NCBI GenBank assembly: GCA_003559985.1
Contig: PWJP01000046.1
Coordinates: 1-19,564, forward strand
Reading direction: 5' to 3'
DNA length: 19,564 bases
Origin: Saprospirales bacterium
GTDB taxonomy: Bacteria; Bacteroidota; Bacteroidia; Chitinophagales; Saprospiraceae
In this document: positions 1-7,222 of the stretch, piece after piece
Layout of the letters: each line of letters opens with the position of its first letter
Numbering within the stretch: the stretch's first letter is position 1
Program-made: the position numbers and the translations under genes
The notes under the pieces: model-generated
Database searches by the model: none
The model's input: the letters and a program-made list of their open reading frames with translations, nothing else
Told to the model about the DNA's origin: nothing

Positions 1-628
1 CAATTATCCGGGAGGGGCTGTCGGAAAAATCATACTTATTGCCAAAAAACTCGATGTGCTCTCCGTATTTCGAGAAATTGCCTTCATATCGAAAATCCAG
101 GTGAATATTCCATATATCAAACCCTATCCCTGCCTGATATCCCAAAGTCATATCGCTGAATCGCTGCCTGTATTCATCAGAGAAATCAAAGACATCTGAG
201 GCACTACTCAGTTGAATGTGTCCTACCGGGCCGGCATTTATTCTGAAAAAGGAGAATTTAAACCCCATCATGAGTGGTATATCCAATTGCTGAAAGCGCT
301 CTGTTAAAACCTTGTCCGCTAAATCCGGATTGGATATCTCATCGAACTCGTATTCCACGCTGTGAGAATTGTAAAGGAATTCAGGTTGAATATAGAACTT
401 ATTAATTTGAAAGCGGACCATCAGACCCATATGAATACCATAATTGATCTCTTTTAACCGCATCCTCAGCTGTTCCACGCCTTCCTTGTCGGTGACCAAA
501 ATCTCACTGGCATCGACTTCAGTGGAGGAGAGGCCAGCTCTAATGCCAATATTTACTTGAGCATCGGCACTCATCAGTCCGAACCCAAAGACCAGGAGGA
601 AGGGAATTGCAGCTTTCTTAAAATTCAT
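1..628 (-). CDS. Outer-membrane beta-barrel protein (PorT/OMP_b-brl-like), 3' end cut by window edge
   Basis: An open frame of 209 codons runs leftward from the ATG at 628-626 and leaves the window without a stop, so the C-terminus is missing. The first 24 residues form a signal peptide (basic start, hydrophobic core, ending ADAQ). The mature part opens with VNIGIRAGLS, a typical first strand of the Bacteroidetes outer-membrane barrel family (PF13568-like). It continues with alternating strand-like segments such as YGIHMGLMVRFQI, KFYIQPEFLYN and FRINAGPVGHIQL, each ending in aromatic residues. These features indicate a small barrel in the outer membrane. No ligand or specific function can be inferred. 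The gene is divergent from engB and has its own promoter just upstream. Family assignment rests on overall pattern, not on a unique motif. Confidence 0.8.
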   Translation of the reverse strand, partial: MNFKKAAIPFLLVFGFGLMSADAQVNIGIRAGLSSTEVDASEILVTDKEGVEQLRMRLKEINYGIHMGLMVRFQINKFYIQPEFLYNSHSVEYEFDEISNPDLADKVLTERFQQLDIPLMMGFKFSFFRINAGPVGHIQLSSASDVFDFSDEYRQRFSDMTLGYQAGIGFDIWNIHLDFRYEGNFSKYGEHIEFFGNKYDFSDSPSRII

Positions 629-642
629 ACTTTTCAAATGGG

Positions 643-677
643 CAAATTTATAATATCTAACTCTATCTGAATGCAAA
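643..677 (-). promoter_or_regulatory. Bacteroidetes-type promoter of the outer-membrane barrel gene
   Basis: Read on the minus strand there is TTTG at 677-674, a 23-base spacer, and TAAATTTG at 650-643. This fits the Bacteroidetes pattern TTTG-N(17-23)-TAnnTTTG. Transcription should begin about 6 bases after the -7 box, roughly 8-10 bases before the ATG at 628, giving a very short leader. This is the only promoter in the window where both boxes are clear. Confidence 0.6.
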
Positions 678-722
678 TATTGAACCTATTTTCAAAAAGC
701 TGTCATTTGACTTGAAAATCCG

Positions 723-730
723 TAACTTTG
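723..730 (+). promoter_or_regulatory. -7 promoter element TAACTTTG upstream of engB
   Basis: TAACTTTG matches TAnnTTTG exactly and lies in the divergent gap with the barrel gene. No TTTG is found at the usual distance upstream (a TTTG at 706-709 is too close), so the -33 box is weak or absent. The expected start of transcription near 736 leaves a leader of about 90-110 bases before engB. A TTG at 728 inside this box cannot be the engB start codon, because it lies upstream of the transcription start. Confidence 0.55.
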
Positions 731-758
731 CAAACTATTGCAGATTGCGATACGGGAC

Positions 759-827
759 ATGAAAACCCTCCTCTTAACAAACTTGGACCAGGGTTGGAAC
801 TTAATTTGGTACCCGAAAGATTATTGA
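759..827 (+). promoter_or_regulatory. Possible 22-codon leader ORF before engB
   Basis: An ATG at 759 preceded by GGGA (754-757) opens a 22-codon frame with a Leu run near its start and two Trp residues. It ends at TGA 825-827. That stop overlaps a TTG at 824-826 in the engB frame (TTGA arrangement) and touches the GAAGGA at 826-831 that precedes the engB GTG. The layout would suit translational coupling. Short frames occur by chance, so it is only a candidate. Confidence 0.25.
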
Positions 828-844
828 AGGAAAACAACCATCAA

Positions 845-1447
845 GTGAAAAATTTAGAGTTTTTAGGTAGTTTTGAGCGGGCAGATCAGTGTCCTTACAG
901 GGAAATACCGGAGTACGCCTTTATCGGACGTTCCAATGTAGGTAAGTCTTCATTGATCAACTATCTCACCAACAGGAAAGAGCTTGCACGTATTTCCAAT
1001 AAGCCAGGTAAAACCAGGACATTCAACCTGTTTGAGGTGGACCGGGAATGGATTTTCACTGATTTGCCGGGTTACGGCTATGCGAGTGTTTCCAAAGGCG
1101 ATCGCAAAAAATGGAGCACGGAGCTGTGGAAATATTTAGAAGGTCGAGAGAATTTAGCCTGTGCAATGGTGTTGGTGGATGGCTCCATCCCACCTCAGAA
1201 AACAGACATAGAGTTCATCAACAATTTGGGTAAACGTGCAGTACCCTGGGTTTTGGTCATTACCAAGGTAGATAAAATAAAGCCCTCGGGCCGGAATAAG
1301 CAGTTGGAATCAATAAGGCAAGGAATACTGGAGTACTGGGAGGAACTGCCTCCAACGTTCGTAACTTCTTCAGAGCGAAGAGAGGGAAGAGATGAACTAC
1401 TCGATTTCATTGTGAGAACGAATCAGGCATTTCACGCAAGTCATTAG
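845..1447 (+). CDS. engB: Ribosome biogenesis GTP-binding protein EngB/YsxC
   Basis: EngB is a TRAFAC-class GTPase needed for assembly of the large ribosomal subunit in the cytoplasm. The G motifs are all visible: G1 GRSNVGKSS at residues 28-36, a GKTRT switch near 55-59, G3 DLPGYG at 73-78, G4 TKVDK at 140-144, and a TSS motif near the C-terminus for G5. From the GTG at 845 the protein is 200 residues, the usual family length, and begins with the expected VKNLEF strand shortly before the P-loop. GAAGGA at 826-831 is a possible ribosome site, though somewhat far. The frame is open back to 728, but that overlaps the promoter. A TTG at 824 is a reasonable alternative start. The next gene follows 32 bases downstream on the same strand. 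Confidence 0.93.
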   Translation: MKNLEFLGSFERADQCPYREIPEYAFIGRSNVGKSSLINYLTNRKELARISNKPGKTRTFNLFEVDREWIFTDLPGYGYASVSKGDRKKWSTELWKYLEGRENLACAMVLVDGSIPPQKTDIEFINNLGKRAVPWVLVITKVDKIKPSGRNKQLESIRQGILEYWEELPPTFVTSSERREGRDELLDFIVRTNQAFHASH

Positions 1448-1479
1448 GTTTTGCACGGATTCATAAAATTGATCACATT

Positions 1480-3234
1480 TTGAATAAAGACCTACAAAAT
1501 AGTGGAATAGTGGAGAAAAACGGGGTGAACCAACTTCCTGATTTACCCGATTACAACTTTGACCTGCTTGAGGCCGATCTCAAGGAGTGGCCCATATATA
1601 AACTCAATAAGAAGCGGGAGTTTTTTATCAATGAGATTAACCAAATCACGGTTGATTCTCTAGAAACCCGGTCCGATGATGAAGTACAAAGTCTAATTGC
1701 CAAAACCATTTACCAGGAGAAAAATCGCATGCGCAAAAAGCCCTGGAAAGTGGACCCACCCAATGAAAGACTTTTTTGGAACAGAATAGAAAAAAAACTG
1801 ACCCACATAAAGGGTCTTCCACCGGAACCAGCCAGGGAGCAGTCACGCGAACTCCTACTCAGAATAATCAATCGTTACTCTGAGGAAATAGTGGGGAATT
1901 TTAAGACGGGAACCTTTAAGTTTGCCCGAACGGCTCTTACCATGGCTTTCAAAATCCTATTTAACAAGTTCTTTGACCCCTATCCATTTTGGGGCTCCAG
2001 GAAGCATTTACTCGACAAGATTAAGCTCACCGGTTCGGTACCCCATGTGAGAAAGTTGATGGAAAAGGGCACTGTGATATTGGCTCCGACCCATTCATCC
2101 AACCTCGACTCCATATTCATAGGATATGCCATCGATTATAAGGCCGGATTGCCTTCCTTTTGCTATGGAGCAGGTCTGAATCTGTTCAACAGCGAATTCG
2201 CGGCCTATTTTATGAACCGAATGGGAACTTATCGATTGGACAGGAGAAAAAAGAACCCCATCTACCTTGAGACCCTGAAAAACATGTCACAAAAGATGAC
2301 CATGCTGGGTGTAAACAACTTATTTTTCCCGGGAGGAACCAGATCCCGCTCAGGGAAAATTGAAGAGCGACTAAAGCTCGGACTGCTAGGTACTTTGGTT
2401 GAGGCACAGCGAGCACTAATTCAAGGGGGAAACAGGAAAAAAATATATGTGGTACCCGTAATACTTTCATATCCCTTTGTACTCGAGGCCAGGGTGTTGA
2501 TTGATGAATACCTCCGTGCTGAGGGTAAAGAAAAATACTTCAAACAGCGCTACAAAAAAACCAAGCGCTTTTCCAAACTCACCTTTTTCAACCACCTTTT
2601 CACCAAAGGTCCAAAGACCTGGGTCTCATATGGTCAACCCATGGATGTTTTGGGCAATCCGGTGAACGAGGAAGGTGAAAGTCTCGATAAGAACGGAGGA
2701 ATCATTGACATAGCAGATTATTTTAAAGTGGGGGAAATCATTCGTCCAAACCCCCAGCGTGAATCGGTTTACACCAAGGTTTTGGCTGAATCCATTCTAA
2801 GGAGCTACCGGGAAGACAATGTGGTGTTGCCTGTTCATTTTACCGCCTATGTTGCTTTTAAACAATTGGAGGGAATGAACTACGACAAGGATTTATTTGA
2901 AATGCTGAGATTGGAAGAGTCTGACATCAGAATTTTCATGGAGGACCTGCTACCCAATGCGCGAACAATTCACAGTGCATTTAACAATCTTGCAAAAAAT
3001 GGCAAGCTGAAAGTAACTACAGCATTTCAGACATCAACAAGAGAATTACTGGAAACCGGATTGAGAGAAATGGGGAATTTTTCCGCCAGAAAGCCACTTA
3101 AATTCCACCGGCGGAAAGGATATTACACCTCAGAGGATGTCAAACTTCTGTTTTTCTACCACAACCGACTGGTGTGCTATGAGTCACAGGTAAAGGAAGA
3201 GGTTGCCAAAACTATGGAAAACCTACCCGATTAA
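1480..3234 (+). CDS. PlsB-like glycerol-3-phosphate/lysophosphatidate acyltransferase family protein
   Basis: This protein of about 584 residues carries the four PlsC/PlsB acyltransferase blocks. Block I is HSSNLD (H205, D210; the catalytic HX4D). Block II is GTYRLDR at 249-255. Block III is FFPGGTRSRSGK at 282-293. Block IV is VVPVILSY at 324-331. The GGTRSRSG form resembles PlsB more than PlsC, and the length exceeds single-domain PlsC enzymes (about 240 residues). It probably transfers an acyl chain to a glycerol-phosphate acceptor at the inner membrane, in phospholipid synthesis. There is no obvious signal peptide or membrane helix. The roughly 250 residues after block IV have no motif I recognise. 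The start is uncertain: TTG 1480, or GTG 1525 with GGAG nine bases upstream; the first ATG is too far in. It may be co-transcribed with engB. Confidence 0.8.
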   Translation: MNKDLQNSGIVEKNGVNQLPDLPDYNFDLLEADLKEWPIYKLNKKREFFINEINQITVDSLETRSDDEVQSLIAKTIYQEKNRMRKKPWKVDPPNERLFWNRIEKKLTHIKGLPPEPAREQSRELLLRIINRYSEEIVGNFKTGTFKFARTALTMAFKILFNKFFDPYPFWGSRKHLLDKIKLTGSVPHVRKLMEKGTVILAPTHSSNLDSIFIGYAIDYKAGLPSFCYGAGLNLFNSEFAAYFMNRMGTYRLDRRKKNPIYLETLKNMSQKMTMLGVNNLFFPGGTRSRSGKIEERLKLGLLGTLVEAQRALIQGGNRKKIYVVPVILSYPFVLEARVLIDEYLRAEGKEKYFKQRYKKTKRFSKLTFFNHLFTKGPKTWVSYGQPMDVLGNPVNEEGESLDKNGGIIDIADYFKVGEIIRPNPQRESVYTKVLAESILRSYREDNVVLPVHFTAYVAFKQLEGMNYDKDLFEMLRLEESDIRIFMEDLLPNARTIHSAFNNLAKNGKLKVTTAFQTSTRELLETGLREMGNFSARKPLKFHRRKGYYTSEDVKLLFFYHNRLVCYESQVKEEVAKTMENLPD

Positions 3235-3427
3235 GGATTGAGATACTTGCAATTAGGGAATTGAACTTGAATGCCGCTGATTCGCTGACAGTTCTCTTCA
3301 CTACAAAATTATTTGTGCCTATTTCGGTTTTATAAGATGATATCCGGCCAGTCTTGTCGTAGAAAGATCTCATCAAAGCGAACATCTTTGGATCGAAGTG
3401 ATTTATTGAGAAAAAATTTACTGAGTC

Positions 3428-3970
3428 GTGTATTACTTCATTATTGACCTCGAAGCAACTTGCTGGAAATTTCCCAAAACCAGGGAAGAACAAGAAATAA
3501 TTGAAATTGGTGCAATTGCCATCAATGCATACGGAGAGAAATGCGACAGTTTCCAGTCTCTGGTAAAGCCTTTTATCCATCCGAAATTGTCCTATTTCTG
3601 CGAAGAACTCACCGGAATAACCCAATCACAAGTGGACCATGCTCCTGATTTTATAGAGGTTTTTGACCAATTCACTCTTTGGATAGAAAATTACGAGCAT
3701 CACCATTTCTCGAGTTGGGGGGCTTTTGATGAAGATTTGCTTCGAATCAATTGCTACCAAAACGATCTGGACCCTTTTTGGAACAGGAAATTTGCCAATC
3801 TGAAAAAACAGTACCAGCGCATAAAAAACCTCAGGAAACCCATTGGCCTGAAATCTGCGGTAGAGCGGGAGGGATTCGAGTTCACCGGAAGGCACCACCG
3901 GGCTCTAAGCGATGCAGAAAACACAGCTAAAATTTTTAACAGATACCTGGATGAATGGATTTTTGAATAA
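3428..3970 (+). CDS. DEDDh-family 3'-5' exonuclease (ERI-1/KapD-like)
   Basis: The 180-residue protein is essentially one exonuclease domain. Exo I is IIDLEAT with D7 and E9. Exo II is WGAFDEDLL with D101. Exo III is HRALSDAENTA with H157 and D162. Together these make the complete metal-binding DEDDh set. The spacing and the EATCW and RHHRALSDA contexts resemble the ERI-1/KapD branch rather than DNA polymerase epsilon subunits. It should remove nucleotides from 3' ends of RNA or DNA in the cytoplasm; the natural substrate is unknown. GTG 3428 is the start because an in-frame TGA (3422-3424) lies two codons upstream and the first catalytic strand begins at residue 4. Its end overlaps the start of the next gene by 20 bases, so the two are probably co-transcribed. 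The 193 bases upstream hold no clear promoter. Confidence 0.85.
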   Translation: MYYFIIDLEATCWKFPKTREEQEIIEIGAIAINAYGEKCDSFQSLVKPFIHPKLSYFCEELTGITQSQVDHAPDFIEVFDQFTLWIENYEHHHFSSWGAFDEDLLRINCYQNDLDPFWNRKFANLKKQYQRIKNLRKPIGLKSAVEREGFEFTGRHHRALSDAENTAKIFNRYLDEWIFE

Positions 3971-4634
3971 AATTAAACCGGGCTGGATAGCAACTTTTGC
4001 TGTAATTAGTCTGCTTCTTTATCAGTGCGGAGAACCCTCCCAAAACATTCCACAAGAGGGTTACATCACCTATGAGGTCAATCTGGATATCGTGGATGGG
4101 GATACCATGCCCAAATTGGATGCGCTTATGCAAATGTACAGCGAAGGGGTGATGGAATGGCATTTTCGACCTAATGAAGAGCTGATCGTACACCTCTATG
4201 ACTTTCTCGATCAAAAATTTGAGTTGCTGGAACATTTCAGCTTTGAACGTCAGGAAAAATTGACGATCATGGAGATGAGGGGAGAGCAGCATAGACTTTC
4301 CCTCGCTGGCGAGGATTGGAAACAGGCACTTGAGGAGGTTGAAAATATGACAGAAATTATATTACTACCGGGGGAGGGCACATTTAAAGGAATTGAGACC
4401 AGAGAATTTGAGGGGTTTATGGGATTTGGGGCCGATGGATTTCACCTGAGTGGATATCTCGCCCCAGACCTTCCCATGAAGGCAGGTATCATTCAGGGAC
4501 TTGAATTCAATCCACTTCCCGGAGCGTTGATTGATTGCACACTGAATTTTGACGATGCACTAATAATTCACTATCGCGCTTTAGAAATTCACAGTGAAAT
4601 AAAGCTAGAAATGTGGGATAAGTTGGACCTTTGA
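3951..4634 (+). CDS. Probable lipoprotein, first of three tandem DUF4412-like paralogues
   Basis: From the ATG at 3951 the protein is 227 residues. A hydrophobic segment (about residues 13-25) leads to LLYQC with Cys26, a likely lipid-attachment site although Gln before Cys is unusual. The mature part starts with a G-Y-I-T-Y-E strand, then EGVMEWHF and a GIETREFEGF segment. These align in order with G-H-I/L, DGTMEIYF and the EILGFD segment of the two following genes, so I read it as the most diverged of three paralogues. I do not know its function; an envelope location is inferred. Methionine is less abundant than in the third copy. The frame is also open to an ATG at 3912, but that start would bury the signal sequence and lengthen the overlap with the exonuclease gene. 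TTG 3963 is another option. Confidence 0.65.
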   Translation: MNGFLNKIKPGWIATFAVISLLLYQCGEPSQNIPQEGYITYEVNLDIVDGDTMPKLDALMQMYSEGVMEWHFRPNEELIVHLYDFLDQKFELLEHFSFERQEKLTIMEMRGEQHRLSLAGEDWKQALEEVENMTEIILLPGEGTFKGIETREFEGFMGFGADGFHLSGYLAPDLPMKAGIIQGLEFNPLPGALIDCTLNFDDALIIHYRALEIHSEIKLEMWDKLDL

Positions 4635-4688
4635 TTTATTGGTGCTAATAAAGCCAGATAGGGGAGACCTCAATTTTTAATAAATAAT

Positions 4689-4696
4689 TATATTTG
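4689..4696 (+). promoter_or_regulatory. -7 promoter element TATATTTG upstream of the second lipoprotein gene
   Basis: TATATTTG matches TAnnTTTG exactly in the 156-base gap after the first paralogue. It is about 95 bases before the ATG at 4791. No clear -33 TTTG is present at the usual spacing. It suggests that the second paralogue can be transcribed separately from the first. Confidence 0.45.
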
Positions 4697-4790
4697 CTCT
4701 GGAATCAAAACGAATCCTTTCTTCACCCACTTCGAAACTGTTTTAATAATTGCAGAAAGACCATTAATAAAAAGTATTAATGCACTAATT

Positions 4791-5498
4791 ATGAGCAAAA
4801 TAAAAGCATTGGCTGGAGTTCTTATTGTCCTGCTATTCTTATTGTCAAGTTGTGATACTCCTACACCGGAAGAGTTTTCCGTTGGCCATATTGAATATCA
4901 ACTCATCGATTTCGAGCTTAAAGAAGGGTTTCCCGGCGCAGAAATGGGAGCCAATTTGCTTGAAAACTCTACTATTTCCATGTTCTATAATGAGGACATG
5001 GAGTTGATGATAATGGATATGATGGGGGGCTTCTCTATTACCAAAGTGTTATTTGACCGTAAAAATGAGCAGGTTACGAGTTATCTGCACTCCCTTGGAG
5101 ACAAGATGATGTTGAAGGTCGAGGTCCCGGAGGATGCACAAGGTGAAATTACCGTTGTAAAAGATGAATCAAACCGGAAGGAAATTCTGGGTTTTGATTC
5201 CTATAAAGTTGAAATGACAATGGACGTGGAGGGTATGGCCCCACAAAATGTAAAGGCCTACATCACTGAAAAGATTAAGCCCCGATCATCATTTATTCAA
5301 CCTGCACACAACAACCCCTTTGATGGAGTTCCACTCAAATTAACTGCGGAGGACCAGAATGTTCGAATGATCTTTGAGGCAGTGGAATTCAATGAAGAAT
5401 TTGATGAATCGGTATTTCACATTGATGAATCAGAATATCAGGAATTTAATATGGAAGAAGTTAGGAATATGGGTATGTTAGGTCAAATGGGATTCTGA
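4791..5498 (+). CDS. Lipoprotein, second of three tandem DUF4412-like paralogues
   Basis: The 235-residue product has a textbook lipoprotein signal: a charged start, a hydrophobic core, then LLSSC with Cys21. An acidic linker (DTPTPEE) follows. It shares clear blocks with the next gene: ITKVLFDRKN versus VTKTLMDSKN, EILGFDSYKVEM versus EILGFDAYKVVM, AYITEKI versus FYITEQI, NPFDGVPLKL versus NPFPGTALKM, and FEAVEFNEEFDESVF versus FEAVEFNETFDASVF. The layout resembles the DUF4412 group of Bacteroidetes secreted proteins, whose function is unknown to me. It should be anchored in the outer or inner membrane by its lipid. No canonical surface-export signal (K or Q followed by acidic pairs) directly follows the cysteine. 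A -7 promoter box lies about 95 bases upstream. The gene ends before a hairpin-forming stretch. Confidence 0.75.
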   Translation: MSKIKALAGVLIVLLFLLSSCDTPTPEEFSVGHIEYQLIDFELKEGFPGAEMGANLLENSTISMFYNEDMELMIMDMMGGFSITKVLFDRKNEQVTSYLHSLGDKMMLKVEVPEDAQGEITVVKDESNRKEILGFDSYKVEMTMDVEGMAPQNVKAYITEKIKPRSSFIQPAHNNPFDGVPLKLTAEDQNVRMIFEAVEFNEEFDESVFHIDESEYQEFNMEEVRNMGMLGQMGF

Positions 5499-5539
5499 GC
5501 TCGATTGGCCAAACTGCAAAGTGGAGTAGTGGATTAGCA

Positions 5540-5582
5540 CCGGCAATTTGACCGAAAAAAATCGGCACTGGTCGAATGCCGG
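5540..5582 (+). repeat. 43-base nested inverted repeat between the second and third paralogues
   Basis: CCGGCA (5540-5545) pairs with TGCCGG (5577-5582). After one bulged A the stem continues with TTTGAC against GTCGAA, including one G-U pair. An inner CCGA (5552-5555) and TCGG (5562-5565) bracket an A-run. No T-run follows on the plus strand, so it is a poor intrinsic terminator. It could be an RNA-processing or protein-binding site. Confidence 0.45.
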
Positions 5583-5604
5583 CCCTCCAATTGTAAAATG
5601 CACT

Positions 5605-5612
5605 TAACTTTG
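5605..5612 (+). promoter_or_regulatory. -7 promoter element TAACTTTG upstream of the Met-rich gene
   Basis: TAACTTTG is an exact TAnnTTTG match, 148 bases upstream of the ATG at 5760 and just after the hairpin at 5540-5582. No TTTG is seen 17-23 bases further upstream. If used, it gives a long leader of about 140 bases. Confidence 0.45.
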
Positions 5613-5759
5613 TAGCCGCAACCTTCGAATATGATTATTTATACAGCCTGCTAATTTCAGAACCATTGACTGCTACCAATGGTTTTATCCTTGTAATCGG
5701 TGGCTAAATCAGATAAAATCTTTAATTCTCAACATTTTTTAACCAGTAAATATCTCACA

Positions 5760-6473
5760 ATGAAGAATTTTAATACATTTATCGGCATAATCCTTTCTCT
5801 GGCATTTTTCGGACTCAGCACCGAATTGACAGCACAATCCAAAATCACCTCAGGTCATCTCATCCTTCAGGCGACAGATGTTAATATGCCCGGAATGCAG
5901 GGAAACCCCGAAATGGAAATGGCCATGGAAATGCTTAAAGACGGGACTATGGAAATCTATTTCACTGAAGATAAATCATTGTCCATCAACGATATGGCCG
6001 CCGGAATGTCAGTAACCAAAACTTTGATGGATTCAAAAAATGACCGTGGGGTAATGTATATGAATATGATGGGCCAAAAGATGATGATCGATATGGGGAA
6101 TATTTCAGAGGTCGAAGATTATGAGGAAGATTACACCATTGAAATTCATGAAGACGACAGAATGGAAATTCTTGGCTTTGATGCATACAAAGTCGTTATG
6201 AAAACTGAAGCGCAAGGTCAATCCATGGAAATGGAATTCTATATCACTGAACAAATCCAAACCATGGCCTCCCTGGTTGCACAAATCCCTGAAAACCCTT
6301 TCCCCGGAACTGCCCTAAAAATGTCCATGAATATGATGGGAATGGAGCTAACCTTTGAAGCAGTAGAATTCAATGAAACCTTCGATGCTTCTGTTTTCGA
6401 AATTGACGACTCCCAGTACAGAGAAATGGATATGGATGCCCTTCAACAAATGGGCGGCGGATTTGGATTCTAA
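5760..6473 (+). CDS. Secreted methionine-rich protein, third of three tandem DUF4412-like paralogues
   Basis: From the ATG at 5760 the product is 237 residues with a 26-residue type I signal peptide ending LTAQ; there is no lipobox. The frame is open to a GTG at 5700, but the signal peptide fixes the ATG. The mature part contains 30 Met in about 211 residues (roughly 14%), clustered in stretches such as EMEMAMEM, VMYMNMMGQKMM and KMSMNMMGM. It shares several sequence blocks with the preceding lipoprotein (EILGFDxYKV, YITE, NPFxG, FEAVEFNE) and ends in a short Gly/Phe tail. It should be periplasmic or released. Met-rich segments can bind copper(I) or absorb oxidants, but nothing here proves either, and Met enrichment may be normal for DUF4412-like families. 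The next gene downstream is convergent, 749 bases away. Confidence 0.75.
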   Translation: MKNFNTFIGIILSLAFFGLSTELTAQSKITSGHLILQATDVNMPGMQGNPEMEMAMEMLKDGTMEIYFTEDKSLSINDMAAGMSVTKTLMDSKNDRGVMYMNMMGQKMMIDMGNISEVEDYEEDYTIEIHEDDRMEILGFDAYKVVMKTEAQGQSMEMEFYITEQIQTMASLVAQIPENPFPGTALKMSMNMMGMELTFEAVEFNETFDASVFEIDDSQYREMDMDALQQMGGGFGF

Positions 6474-6623
6474 AATTGTGCCGCATAACTTTGGCTATCA
6501 AATACCTACGGGAATTTGGTTAAAGTATTTTCAGGGATATTTATTCGAAATGAATAGACACAGATACTGCTAACACATTGCTTTTACCAGAAGTAGAGCA
6601 GGATAACCAAATAATTTCCAACA

Positions 6624-6681
6624 TTAAGCATTACCAGGATGAATTAGGCATTTTGCTTAAACCATTCTGGTACTGCATTAA
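6624..6681. repeat. Imperfect inverted repeat with ~18-base arms in the convergent gap
   Basis: TTAAGCATTACCAGGATG (6624-6641) is nearly the reverse complement of CATTCTGGTACTGCATTAA (6663-6681). The differences are one mismatch, one G-U pair and one extra base. The loop is 21 bases. The position between convergent genes suggests a transcript-end structure, or the relic of a small inverted-repeat element. Confidence 0.5.
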
Positions 6682-7183
6682 GAATACAGTCCTGGAAAAG
6701 ATTCAATCCAATTCACAGCATTGGCTGGAAATATGATTGGCTCATATTCTAAGAATATTTTACCCCGGAAATTTTCATCCAAAAACTTCTCCAGGCGACC
6801 TCTCAGGCGTGGAATCAATTTGTTCCTGATTGAGGGGTTAGAGTGGTTGATAAAACCTCTTTGTTTCTTCACCATCTTATGGTAGTAGCATTATCTCGAT
6901 TAAGCCATAGCTTCTAAAAGGGTATGGTTGCCACTCATTTCAAAAATCCATAATTTAACATAATATAAATTATAGGATAAAAGACCAATTACCCATAATA
7001 TCTACCAATTCATTGTCCGGTCTTTGGGAGGCGGTTTTAGAGAGATTATTCCAAAGGCAATAGTTTAGATACCCTCTTGGCGCTTTCCTTAACGGCTTTG
7101 AGTGAAACTAAAATCCCGGCCACAGAAATTCTGTAGAGTTATCATTTTTACCAGGGTCCAGAAATTTTCGCCTCAAACCCCTA

Positions 7184-7208
7184 ATTCGTAATTAAACCAT
7201 TCGTAATT
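7184..7208. repeat. Direct repeat ATTCGTAATT x2
   Basis: ATTCGTAATT occurs at 7184-7193 and again at 7199-7208, 15 bases apart start to start, immediately downstream of the amylase stop codon. Partial copies extend the pattern. No function is evident. Confidence 0.5.
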
Positions 7209-7222
7209 CGGATTTGAATAAA

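Larger units (their letters stand above)
6474..7222. other. 749-base gap between convergent genes, no convincing gene
   Basis: The stretch is AT-rich and separates the plus-strand Met-rich gene from the minus-strand amylase. It contains an imperfect hairpin (6624-6681), an AT-rich 8-base inverted repeat (ATAATTTA at 6950-6957, TAAATTAT at 6966-6973), and a repeated ATTCGTAATT (7184-7208). A plus-strand frame stays open for 61 codons before its stop (6554-6736) and reads protein-like in parts, but has no ATG. A 65-codon minus frame also exists at 6678-6875. I recognise neither. No clear intrinsic terminator with a T-run is present for either flanking gene. Confidence 0.6.

Noticed and set aside
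728..844. TTG at 728 as the start of EngB (239 residues)
   Set aside because: This codon overlaps the -7 promoter box, and the extra 39 residues are not like EngB proteins, which begin just before the VKNLEF strand.
3383..3390. CATCTTTG as a -7 box for the exonuclease gene
   Set aside because: The first base departs from TAnnTTTG and the nearest TTG is 26 bases upstream, outside the usual spacing.
3212..3625. 137-codon minus-strand open frame covering the gap before the exonuclease
   Set aside because: About half overlaps the exonuclease on the opposite strand and its end overlaps the acyltransferase. There is no signal peptide, motif or promoter. The gap portion alone is too short to argue for a gene.
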